Notes under the pieces: generated by a model | What the model saw: the letters and a program-made list of their open reading frames with translations, nothing else | Told to the model about the DNA's origin: nothing | Databases searched by the model: none | Assembly: GCA_028678445.1 (NCBI GenBank) | Contig: JAJRDJ010000184.1 | Span: 1-8,430, forward strand | DNA: 8,430 bases | Origin: Methylococcaceae bacterium | Lineage (GTDB): Bacteria; Pseudomonadota; Gammaproteobacteria; Methylococcales; Methylococcaceae | Reading direction: 5' to 3' | Shown: positions 1 through 6,588 of the stretch, one piece after another | Position numbering within the stretch: the stretch's first letter is position 1 | Layout: each line of letters begins with the position of its first letter | Program-made: the position numbers and the translations under genes

Positions 1-1
1 G

Positions 2-208
2 GGGGCCGTGCGCAGAGATGTGTTATCCGCAGAATCCTTGCTACACCAAATCATTCGGACGTTTGACGGACAAGTGGAGCAGATAGGCGAAAAAATCTAT
101 GCCTATTTTAATGATCCGGAGCAGGCCCAGTCATGCGCTCAGGCTCTCGAGCTTCATCAATCTCGGGACGTGGACATCAATGATACCCGGCTAATGATAA
201 CCCTTTAA
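2..208 (+). CDS. C-terminal end of an unidentified protein (5' truncated by window)
   Basis: The frame is open from the first bases of the window and stops with TAA at 206-208, so this is probably the tail of a longer gene whose start lies outside. A GTG at position 8 could serve as a start, but no ribosome binding site can be seen before it. The visible 68 or so residues are hydrophilic and rich in Gln, Glu and Asp. They read as an amphipathic helix followed by a short beta-like stretch (GQVEQIGEKIYAYF) and a second helix. There is no membrane segment, Cys motif or catalytic signature. The pattern is loosely like the small C-terminal module of some DDE transposases, but that is only an impression and no family is assigned. 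The gap to cysJ is 85 bp with no obvious terminator. Confidence 0.4.
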   Translation, partial: GAVRRDVLSAESLLHQIIRTFDGQVEQIGEKIYAYFNDPEQAQSCAQALELHQSRDVDINDTRLMITL

Positions 209-293
209 TCTTTCCCGGACCCCGCCGATCCTCATGGTTTTGGCGTGGCGTGAAAATAAGCCCATGCCCTTTGCCGGCTCGGAGAGCCCTTCC

Positions 294-2135
294 ATGAGTG
301 ATTACAGTTTGCCCCTGACTCCGCAACAATGGGAGACCCTCGTCACCCTGCTCAGCGCGTTGACTCCGGCTCAACGCCAATGGGTCAGCGGTTTCGTGGC
401 CGGTTGGGGTGCGTTGTCTCAAGAGCCTGTGCCGTCACCCCCCCCGCCTTTGCCCGCCAATGTATCCGCCGGAATAACGCTTCTGTTCGGCTCCCAGACC
501 GGCAATGCCGAAAAACTCGCCCGCGGCTTCCATGAGCGGCTTACCGAAGCTGGAATTACCGTCAAGCTTGAGTCGATGGCCAACTACAAGCCCGCACAAC
601 TCAAGCGTGAGCACGATTTGCTCGTTGTAGTCAGCACCCAAGGCGAGGGAGACCCACCCGACAATGCCCTGGGTCTGCATCGTTTCCTGCACAGTGGAAA
701 AGCACCGCGTCTGGAGCATCTTCGTTACGCGGTATTGGCTCTGGGTGACTCCAGTTATGAGCATTTTTGCAAGACGGGGGTGGATTTCGATGAGCGTCTG
801 TCGGCACTCGGCGCCGAACCCATCACGGAACGGGTCGATTGCGATGTCGATTATGAAGACGTGGCCGAAGCCTGGATCGAGAAAATACTGGATGAACTGT
901 GCCTGGCACCAACGGCTTCGACCAGTACTACCTCTGAGGCAGGCACCGCAATTCCGGCTTCACAGTATTCGAAAAAGCACCCTTTCCCTGCCCGGCTGCT
1001 GGAAAATCTGCCACTGACCGCGCCTGGGTCTACCAAGGACGTTCGCCATATCGCGCTTTCCCTGGAGGAATCCGGGTTGCGTTATACCCCGGGCGATGCC
1101 CTGGGCGTCGTCCCAAGCAACTGGCCCGAGCGGGTCGAGCAATTACTTGAAGTGCTGAACTTGTATCACGCCGATACCGTGACCAGCGCTTCCGGCGCCA
1201 GCTCATCGTTGGAAAAGGCCTTGCTGAATGACTACGAAATCACCACCGTATCGCGGCCATTCCTCGAGAAATATGCAAGCCTCACCGAATCCGCCGAACT
1301 GCATGCCTTGTTGAAACCCGATCACCGCCAACAACTCCAGGAATGGCTTTTTGGCCGTGAAATCATCGATGTGATACGTCAGTTCCCAGTGCGCGGCCTG
1401 AGCGCCCAAGAGTTCATCGGGTTGCTCCGCAAACTCCCGCCCCGCCTGTACTCCATTGCTTCGAGCTGGACCGCCGACCCTGACGAAGTACATCTGACGG
1501 TGGCCGTGGTGCGTTTCGAATCCCACAGCCTTAGCCGGAATGGCGTGGCCTCCACTTTCCTGGCGGACCGGGTCGAGGAAGGCGGGACCGTGCCGGTCTA
1601 TGTGCATGAGAACCCGAACTTCCGGCTTCCCAGGGATCCCTCAACCCCCATCATCATGATCGGTCCCGGTACCGGCGTGGCCCCATTCCGAGCTTTTTTA
1701 TCGGAGCGGGAAGCGCTAGGTGCCGCCGGCCGCAATTGGCTATTTTTTGGCGACCGCAATTTTGAAACCGATTTTCTTTACCAGAACGAGTGGCTGGATT
1801 ACCGACGCAAGGGATTACTGACCCGGATCGATGTGGCCTTCTCGCGGGATGGAGCTGAAAAGGTCTATGTTCAGCATCGCATCCGCCAGCAAGCCCGCGC
1901 CCTTTACGCCTGGTTACAAGAGGGCGCGCATGTCTATGTCTGCGGGGATGCCACGCAGATGGCGCCGGATGTGCAGACGGCGCTCCTGGAGGTCATAGCC
2001 CAGGAAGGCGGCAAATACCCCGAGCAGGCGCAGGAATATCTCCACGAACTCCAGGCTACGAAACGTTACCAGCGCGATGTTTATTACCTAAATCCTGCAA
2101 GCCCTAAAAACCAGACTGCAAGCCTTGTTTGTTAA
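294..2135 (+). CDS. cysJ: Sulfite reductase [NADPH] flavoprotein alpha-component (CysJ), 3' end altered by IS insertion
   Basis: CysJ passes electrons from NADPH through FAD and FMN to the siroheme subunit CysI, reducing sulfite to sulfide in cytoplasmic cysteine synthesis. The ATG at 294 is preferred because GGAGA lies 8 nt upstream and the protein then begins near the E. coli start; an in-frame ATG at 234 would add 20 unconserved residues. Visible parts: a helical N-terminus (1-60) ending in a proline-rich linker; a flavodoxin-like FMN domain with SQTGN (67-71), STQGEG (114-119) and LGDSSYEHF (150-158); an FAD-binding domain with RLYSIASS (384-391); an NADPH-binding domain with GPGTGVAPFRAF (457-468) and VYVCGDA (547-553). 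The canonical C-terminus RYQRDVY falls at 591-597, against 599 residues in E. coli. Sixteen more residues (598-613) follow, encoded by the IS1380-type element that begins at base 2087. No cysI lies downstream here. Confidence 0.96.
   Translation: MSDYSLPLTPQQWETLVTLLSALTPAQRQWVSGFVAGWGALSQEPVPSPPPPLPANVSAGITLLFGSQTGNAEKLARGFHERLTEAGITVKLESMANYKPAQLKREHDLLVVVSTQGEGDPPDNALGLHRFLHSGKAPRLEHLRYAVLALGDSSYEHFCKTGVDFDERLSALGAEPITERVDCDVDYEDVAEAWIEKILDELCLAPTASTSTTSEAGTAIPASQYSKKHPFPARLLENLPLTAPGSTKDVRHIALSLEESGLRYTPGDALGVVPSNWPERVEQLLEVLNLYHADTVTSASGASSSLEKALLNDYEITTVSRPFLEKYASLTESAELHALLKPDHRQQLQEWLFGREIIDVIRQFPVRGLSAQEFIGLLRKLPPRLYSIASSWTADPDEVHLTVAVVRFESHSLSRNGVASTFLADRVEEGGTVPVYVHENPNFRLPRDPSTPIIMIGPGTGVAPFRAFLSEREALGAAGRNWLFFGDRNFETDFLYQNEWLDYRRKGLLTRIDVAFSRDGAEKVYVQHRIRQQARALYAWLQEGAHVYVCGDATQMAPDVQTALLEVIAQEGGKYPEQAQEYLHELQATKRYQRDVYYLNPASPKNQTASLVC
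2087..2099 (+). repeat. Left terminal inverted repeat of the IS (transposase-distal end)
   Basis: CCTAAATCCTGCA, exactly complementary to 3766-3778. It lies inside the extended cysJ reading frame and encodes part of the added C-terminal residues. Pairing between the two ends stops after 13 bp. Confidence 0.92.
2095..2124 (+). repeat. Subterminal direct repeat pair CTGCAAGCC in the IS left end
   Basis: CTGCAAGCC occurs at 2095-2103, overlapping the end of the terminal repeat, and again at 2116-2124, a spacing of 21 bp (two helical turns). Such subterminal repeats may be transposase contact sites. No copy was seen next to the right end, so the pair is specific to the left end. The functional reading is inference. 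Confidence 0.4.
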
Positions 2136-2181
2136 TCCCGGATGCCATGATTCGATGCCTGCTAATGCCTTGCGTGTCCGT

Positions 2182-2190
2182 GGATTTAGG
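2182..2190 (-). repeat. Extra internal copy of the IS end sequence (GGATTTAGG)
   Basis: GGATTTAGG at 2182-2190 is identical to the outer 9 bp of the right terminal repeat (3770-3778) and in the same orientation. Read inward from base 2190 the minus strand is CCTAAATCCACGG, close to the ends of other IS1380-family elements. Together with the left terminal repeat it bounds a 104-bp segment, 2087-2190, with inverted ends. Confidence 0.5.
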
Positions 2191-2319
2191 AATTTTTAAC
2201 CGCTATATACCAGCAATTCCAAAAAACGATGGGAATTGGGTGACGACCAGCCAAACTCAACCCTCCTTCTCCGCACGAAGGCTCATGAGAGTCGTTGATT
2301 GTGGTGTTTATTTATTGGG

Positions 2320-3681
2320 TCATGAACCCAAACCAACCGCTACCCAATCCTCCCAAACCTGAGGATAAAGATGCTTGTCTGGCGTTTTAACTGTCAATTG
2401 CCGGTTTCCCGTGAGTAACTTGCCCGCTACACGAACCAAATAGGTTCGTACTGTTTCGGGTTCCCATTGCCGAAGCGTTGGGCTGCCACTCATGATGGCC
2501 ATCCAGCGGAGGGTATTGTAAGCTAGTACCGCACAGTGAAATAAAGCCGCGTTAGCCACAAAACTGGCTGTTCTTATCTTGCCCATGCCCATTTGTCCTT
2601 TGGCTTCTTCAATCCAGGTTTCGCAAGTAGCCCGTTCGCCGTACTTGTTATGGGTTTGCCAGGGTGTTAAAGCCTCGGTTGTCACATAGCAGAAATAAGC
2701 GTATTGGGTCGTTGCCAACCAGTCGAGTTGCGGGCTTGCTTCCTGGCTCAGTCGTTGGCGCACCGCCACGAAGCGTCGCGGCGCTGGCCAATCACGACAG
2801 CGGTAGTCAAAGCTACAGTGTTCCCAGTCGGCCTGTCCGGCGATGGCCGTCCAGTGCTGCTGAGATAGCAGACCGACCAGATTTCTGAGCTTAACTTTGA
2901 TCAGATAGCCATGGCCCTGCGCATCCAGCCAGTCCAATAAGGCACCGACAAAATAGCCACTATCGGCCCGCACGATGATGCGCATTCGGTTCGGTAAATG
3001 CGCCAGCAACTGCTTGACGAAGTCAACGATGCCATTACTGGTATAGGCACTGCCGGTTCTAAACCAGGCTTGCAGAATTTCTTTACTTCCCGCCAGAAAC
3101 GCCAATTGCGGATGGTAGGCGCGTGCGCCCTGTTTCTTGGGGTTATAGCCTTTAGCGGCACCCTCTTGGGTACCGCATACCGCATCCACCGTGGAATCAA
3201 TGTCGATCCACTCTACCGGGTTAAGACCCAGTTTAGAGACTCCCGCGCGATGGGCCCGCCGCCAGATCTGTCCTCGCAACCGATGATTAACACTTTCCAA
3301 TTGACTGATCTGCCGGTCAGTGACTTCTTTAAAGAGCCGCCCTATGGTGGTGTCAACCGGCAGTTTTATCCAGCCCGCAATATCGCGCAAGACACTATCC
3401 GACCAGACGCCACACAGCTTTGCTATGGAGGTGGCACCGCCGATCATGCCGACTAGCGTCAGCAGAATGACATCAGTCAATTGATAGTCCGCGTTATCGC
3501 CGCGTGGGTGTGGAACCGCTTGGCTAACTATTTTTTCAAAGCCAATACGCTGTAAGTATTTCACTACCGGAATTAAACCGGCTTGGCTGGTTAGCCCGCT
3601 GGTGGTGGCTGACATGTAAACTTTGCCAGTGGGTTTGCGGGCCGCTGATTTTTCCCGCGTGGGCGAGGGCTTTGTCTTCAT
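2320..3681 (-). CDS. IS1380-family transposase (DDE)
   Basis: This 453-residue protein has the size and motif order of IS1380-family transposases, which cut and rejoin DNA through an RNase H-like DDE active site. The N-terminal 20 residues are basic and probably disordered. A helical DNA-binding region follows (about 30-140). The first catalytic Asp is in WIDIDST (158-164, likely Asp162). The second is in RADSGYF (238-244, Asp240). The third acidic residue, Glu354, lies in a perfect Y-x2-R-x3-E-x6-K signature (Tyr347, Arg350, Glu354, Lys361). The family block GYNPKKQGARAYHP is at 178-191. No frameshift or internal stop is present, so the enzyme looks intact. The ATG at 3681 has no strong ribosome binding site, which fits the low expression usual for transposases. 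The ATG is chosen because it lies just downstream of a good extended -10 promoter. Confidence 0.95.
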   Translation of the reverse strand: MKTKPSPTREKSAARKPTGKVYMSATTSGLTSQAGLIPVVKYLQRIGFEKIVSQAVPHPRGDNADYQLTDVILLTLVGMIGGATSIAKLCGVWSDSVLRDIAGWIKLPVDTTIGRLFKEVTDRQISQLESVNHRLRGQIWRRAHRAGVSKLGLNPVEWIDIDSTVDAVCGTQEGAAKGYNPKKQGARAYHPQLAFLAGSKEILQAWFRTGSAYTSNGIVDFVKQLLAHLPNRMRIIVRADSGYFVGALLDWLDAQGHGYLIKVKLRNLVGLLSQQHWTAIAGQADWEHCSFDYRCRDWPAPRRFVAVRQRLSQEASPQLDWLATTQYAYFCYVTTEALTPWQTHNKYGERATCETWIEEAKGQMGMGKIRTASFVANAALFHCAVLAYNTLRWMAIMSGSPTLRQWEPETVRTYLVRVAGKLLTGNRQLTVKTPDKHLYPQVWEDWVAVGLGS

Positions 3682-3716
3682 TAGAATAATGACTTGAATG
3701 ATTACTCGATCCTGAT

Positions 3717-3725
3717 ATTATACCA
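3717..3725 (-). promoter_or_regulatory. Extended -10 promoter element for the transposase
   Basis: The minus strand reads TGGTATAAT, a consensus TATAAT with the TGn extension, ending 35 bp before the transposase ATG and inside the IS. No convincing -35 hexamer is seen at 16-18 bp, which extended -10 promoters tolerate. It points into the transposase gene. Confidence 0.6.
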
Positions 3726-3765
3726 CTGATATATATGGATTATTTAGAATTCTTGTGCCTGTGAA

Positions 3766-3778
3766 TGCAGGATTTAGG
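3766..3778 (-). repeat. Right terminal inverted repeat of the IS (transposase-proximal end)
   Basis: TGCAGGATTTAGG on the plus strand, exactly complementary to 2087-2099. The CCT/AGG terminal triplets are typical of IS1380-family ends. The right junction is followed by TAGTA. Confidence 0.92.
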
Positions 3779-3804
3779 TAGTATATTGTGATTCGAGCGG
3801 AGCC

Positions 3805-4074
3805 CTACTCCTCAAGCTTAGCCACATATTCCACTAGCGTGTCATTGATTTCCTTCCCGTCGGATCCATGGTGAATCCTTCTCTGGCAAGTAGGGCAAAT
3901 GGCAGCCCAACACCTTGGAGGATCATGTCCGGTAAAGCAAATGGAGCAGGCATTGTCCTGGAAACTCCAGGACGCTCGAGAAAGGGCCGATAGGATCTCT
4001 CCCCCGGCAGGGGTGGCGCAACCGACATGGATACCGATGAACGCGTCGTGCTTTAATCGGCACTGGCAGATCAA
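3805..4074 (-). pseudogene. Probable remnant of an HNH endonuclease (C-terminal part)
   Basis: The minus-strand frame ends in ICPTCQRRIHHG (59-70) followed by DGKEIND and a charged helix. This closely resembles the end of HNH nucleases of the McrA-like type, where the second zinc Cys pair is followed by an H-R-x-I-H-x-G block. A first Cys pair, CSIC (43-46), is visible. The central catalytic His-His stretch and the usual proline-rich strand between the Cys pairs are missing from this frame, and only 13 residues separate CSIC from CPTC. The only start in reach is TTG at 4074 without a clear ribosome binding site. The gene therefore seems degraded or truncated. It would have converged on cysJ, its stop lying 26 bp from the IS edge. 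A chance reading frame cannot be excluded. Confidence 0.4.
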
Positions 4075-4190
4075 GGGCTGATCGAGAGGCAGGGCAAGGG
4101 GGCAGCCCGCCTACCCCACCGGCTTGCTTGCCAATGCTAGCCGGAGGATCATGGCCGCGCTGCTAAACCGACTGGTTGGACCGCTCTGAC

Positions 4191-4246
4191 AGTCGCTGCA
4201 GGGCGGTGTCTTGTACCCACCCTAAGTGACGACTGATGCAGCGACT
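4191..4246. repeat. 10-bp perfect inverted repeat in the glgB leader
   Basis: AGTCGCTGCA at 4191-4200 is exactly complementary to TGCAGCGACT at 4237-4246, with 36 bp between. It could form an RNA stem in a glgB 5' leader, bind a dimeric regulator, or be a relic of a mobile element. No U-run follows, so it is not a classic terminator. Confidence 0.55.
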
Positions 4247-4263
4247 CCGTGAGATGATCCACT

Positions 4264-4279
4264 GGTTGTTAAGACAACC
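4264..4279. repeat. Short hairpin GGTTGT-TAAG-ACAACC before glgB
   Basis: A 6-bp stem with a 4-base loop lies 35 bp upstream of the glgB ATG. The second arm overlaps the first of two AACCCCAAA direct repeats (4276-4284 and 4288-4296). It might act as an operator or a leader RNA fold; nothing further can be said from sequence. Confidence 0.4.
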
Positions 4280-4300
4280 CCAAATTTAACCCCAAACCAC

Positions 4301-4304
4301 AGGA
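4301..4304 (+). promoter_or_regulatory. Ribosome binding site of glgB
   Basis: AGGA lies 10 nt before the ATG at 4315. It supports this start, and the N-terminal length then agrees with long-form GlgB proteins. Confidence 0.6.
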
Positions 4305-4314
4305 ACAACACCGG

Positions 4315-6528
4315 ATGCATGCGTCCTCTCTCCCCCCCGAAGTACAACAACTACTCACCGCCACTTATCCGGATCCGTTCGCACTCCTAGGCCGCCACCC
4401 CGAAGGCGACGGTGTCCGGGTGCGCGTACTGCTCCCCCATACCGAATCAGTCACCATAGCTGAAGGTGGGCACGCCCTGCAGCGGGTCGATGGCACGGAT
4501 CTGTTTGAATGGTGGGGCGCCGCCGACGCGGTGCCCGAGCGCTACCGGCTGATCTGGCGGGACGATGAGCATCGCGAGCATATCGCCCACGATCCCTATT
4601 GCTATCCGCCGCAACTCTCCGACTTCGACCTCCACCTGTTCGGCGAGGGCAAACATTGGCACGCCCATCGCCTGCTGGGGGCGCGGGTGCATGAGGCAGA
4701 CGGCGTCGCCGGTCTCCTGTTTGCCGTCTGGGCGCCGCACGCCACCCGGGTTAGCGTGGTGGGCGACTTCAACCGCTGGGATGGCCGCGTCCACCTGATG
4801 CGCGTGCATGGCAACGGCGTCTGGGAGTTGTTCATCCCCGACGTTGGCCCTGGCATCGTTTACAAATTCGAGATCCGCGCGCGGAATGGCGATGTCTTCC
4901 TCAAGACCGATCCCTACGGCCGCCGCTTCGAATTGCGACCCAACAACGCCGCTATCGTCGAACCTCCGAGTAACTTCGCGTGGCGGGACCAGGCCTGGCT
5001 GAAGGCTCGCGCCGCGTTCGACTGGCAGCATCGGCCCATCTCCATCTATGAGGTCCACCTCGGCTCCTGGCGACGGGATGCGGAGGGCGAATACCTGAAC
5101 TATCAGGACCTCGCGCGGTGCCTGGTGGCCCACGCCAAGGACCTGGGATTCACCCACCTCGAACTGATGCCGGTCACCGAACACCCTTACGACCTGTCCT
5201 GGGGTTACCAGACCACCGGCTACTACGCGCCCACCAGCCGCTTCGGCAGCCCTGATGATTTCCGCTGGTTCGTGGATCATTGCCACCAGCACGGCATCGG
5301 CGTCATCCTGGACTGGGTGCCCGCGCATTTCCCCAAGGACGCCCATGGGCTGGCCTGGTTCGACGGCACGCCACTCTACGAACACGAAGACCCCCGCCTT
5401 GGCGAGCACAAGGACTGGTCCACCCTGATCTTCAACTTCGGCCGCTACGAGGTGAAGAACTTCCTGATTTCCAGCGCCCTGTTCTGGCTGGAGGAGTACC
5501 ACATCGACGGGCTCCGGGTGGATGCCGTGGCCTCCATGCTCTACCTCGACTATTCCCGCAAAGAGGGCGAATGGCTGCCCAACAAGTACGGCGGGCGGGA
5601 AAACCTGGAAGCCATCGAGTTCATGCAGCAATTGAACGAGATCACTCATCACCAAGTGCCGGGTGCCCTCATCATGGCGGAGGAATCCACCTCCTATCCG
5701 CAGGTCACCGCGCCCACCTCCGCCGGCGGCCTAGGCTACGACCTCAAGTGGAATATGGGCTGGATGAACGACACCCTGCGCTACCTGGAAAAGGAGCCGG
5801 TGCATCGCCAGTACCACCACGGCGAACTGACCTTCAGCCTCATTTACGCCTTCTCCGAGAACTTCCTGCTGCCGTTCTCCCATGACGAAGTCACCCATGG
5901 CAAGCATTCCATGCTGTACAAAATGCCTGGGGACGAGTGGCAGCGCTTCGCCAATCTCCGCCTGCTGTATCTCTACATGTTCACCCACCCGGGCAAGAAA
6001 CTGCTGTTCATGGGCAGCGAATTCGGCCAGGGTGAAGAATGGAACAGCACGAAAGCTTTGGACTGGTATGTGCGGGATTACCCCAATCATCAGGGCGTGG
6101 AACGGCTGGTCCGTGATCTCAATGGGCTATACCGCCGAGAACCGGCGCTGTACGCGCTAGATTTTGACGGGCAGGGCTTCGAATGGATCGATTGCAACGA
6201 TCACCAGAATTCCATCCTGGTCTATCTCCGCAAGACCGACGAAGAATGCGTTGTGGTCGCGATCAATCTTACGCCGGTCCCGCGCGAGCAGCATCGCATC
6301 GGCGTGCCCGCGGCCGGCGTCTACGCGGAGCTCATGAACTCCGACGCGACCGAGTATGCGGGCAGCGGTCTCGGCAACAGCGGCAGATCGCTAGTGGCAG
6401 AAGCACTGCCCTGGATGCATCGGCCCTATTCCCTGGCGGTCACCCTGCCGCCGCTGGCCGGCATCGTGCTGAAGCTCAAGCCCTTGCCGCCGGCCCAGCG
6501 CGGTGGAAAACAGGCGGTGACAGACTGA
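4315..6528 (+). CDS. glgB: 1,4-alpha-glucan branching enzyme GlgB (GH13)
   Basis: GlgB cuts an alpha-1,4-glucan chain and rejoins it through an alpha-1,6 bond, making the branches of glycogen in the cytoplasm. The protein has 737 residues, like the long E. coli type (728). An N-terminal beta-sandwich module (about 1-110) precedes a CBM48 module (about 120-215, with VWAPHA at 138-143 and VVGDFNRWDG). The GH13 barrel opens with YEVHLGSWRR (245-254). Conserved regions are all present: DWVPAHF (333-339), GLRVDAV with nucleophile Asp403, MAEEST with acid/base Glu456, and FSHDEVTHGKHSM with Asp524. These match E. coli Asp405, Glu458 and Asp526 with a constant offset of two. A C-terminal amylase-type beta domain follows. 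All catalytic residues are kept, so the enzyme should be active. The glycogen synthase gene follows 60 bp downstream in the same direction, suggesting co-transcription. Confidence 0.98.
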   Translation: MHASSLPPEVQQLLTATYPDPFALLGRHPEGDGVRVRVLLPHTESVTIAEGGHALQRVDGTDLFEWWGAADAVPERYRLIWRDDEHREHIAHDPYCYPPQLSDFDLHLFGEGKHWHAHRLLGARVHEADGVAGLLFAVWAPHATRVSVVGDFNRWDGRVHLMRVHGNGVWELFIPDVGPGIVYKFEIRARNGDVFLKTDPYGRRFELRPNNAAIVEPPSNFAWRDQAWLKARAAFDWQHRPISIYEVHLGSWRRDAEGEYLNYQDLARCLVAHAKDLGFTHLELMPVTEHPYDLSWGYQTTGYYAPTSRFGSPDDFRWFVDHCHQHGIGVILDWVPAHFPKDAHGLAWFDGTPLYEHEDPRLGEHKDWSTLIFNFGRYEVKNFLISSALFWLEEYHIDGLRVDAVASMLYLDYSRKEGEWLPNKYGGRENLEAIEFMQQLNEITHHQVPGALIMAEESTSYPQVTAPTSAGGLGYDLKWNMGWMNDTLRYLEKEPVHRQYHHGELTFSLIYAFSENFLLPFSHDEVTHGKHSMLYKMPGDEWQRFANLRLLYLYMFTHPGKKLLFMGSEFGQGEEWNSTKALDWYVRDYPNHQGVERLVRDLNGLYRREPALYALDFDGQGFEWIDCNDHQNSILVYLRKTDEECVVVAINLTPVPREQHRIGVPAAGVYAELMNSDATEYAGSGLGNSGRSLVAEALPWMHRPYSLAVTLPPLAGIVLKLKPLPPAQRGGKQAVTD

Positions 6529-6588
6529 TTGGCGAATCGACGCTCCACCGTTGCCCGCTGCATTCCATTTTTCAAGAACCAGATAGCC

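Larger units (their letters stand above)
2087..3778 (-). mobile_element. Complete IS1380-family insertion sequence (1692 bp)
   Basis: The element is bounded by perfect 13-bp inverted repeats, CCTAAATCCTGCA at 2087-2099 and its complement at 3766-3778. It contains one full-length IS1380-type transposase gene on the minus strand. Length, CCT-starting ends and single DDE gene all fit the IS1380 family, which includes ISEcp1. Members normally duplicate 4-5 bp of target. Here the flanks are TATTA (2082-2086) and TAGTA (3779-3783), matching at 4 of 5 positions, so the duplication is imperfect. The transposase reads toward cysJ. About 230 bp of non-coding DNA lies between the transposase stop and the left end. 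The interior looks less GC-rich than the glg genes, in keeping with separate origin. No disruption is seen, so the element may still be active. Confidence 0.93.
3779..4314. other. Mostly non-coding region between the IS and glgB
   Basis: This 536-bp stretch has no intact conserved gene. The first 300 bases contain, on the minus strand, a short reading frame resembling the end of an HNH nuclease, listed separately. The rest is leader DNA for glgB with several repeats: GGAGGATCATG at 3917-3927 and again at 4143-4153; CCGGCT/AGCCGG at 4119-4124 and 4139-4144; a 10-bp inverted repeat at 4191-4200 and 4237-4246; a 6-bp stem at 4264-4279; and AACCCCAAA twice at 4276-4284 and 4288-4296. No confident sigma-70 promoter for glgB could be picked by eye. 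Confidence 0.7.

Noticed and set aside
234..293. Upstream in-frame ATG that would lengthen CysJ by 20 residues
   Set aside because: The extra residues have no counterpart in known CysJ and the ATG at 294 has a well-spaced GGAGA.
2214..2238. Inverted repeat CAATTCC/GGAATTG as a transcription terminator
   Set aside because: The stem is AT-rich and short with an 11-base loop; the T-run on the minus strand lies in the loop and none follows the stem.
2129..2362. Plus-strand 77-residue frame across the IS left end
   Set aside because: It overlaps the end of the transposase gene and non-coding IS DNA, with no ribosome binding site or recognisable content.
2998..3456. Plus-strand frame of 152 residues inside the transposase
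   Set aside because: It is antisense to the DDE region of an intact transposase and shows no motif or ribosome binding site.
3925..3993. 22-codon plus-strand frame after GGAGG at 3917
   Set aside because: The spacing from GGAGG to ATG is only 3 nt, it lies antisense to the HNH-like remnant, and nothing supports it as a gene.
4447..5655. Long minus-strand open frame (402 residues) inside glgB
   Set aside because: It is the antisense shadow of a GC-rich gene with fully conserved GH13 motifs on the plus strand; its own translation has no recognisable motifs.
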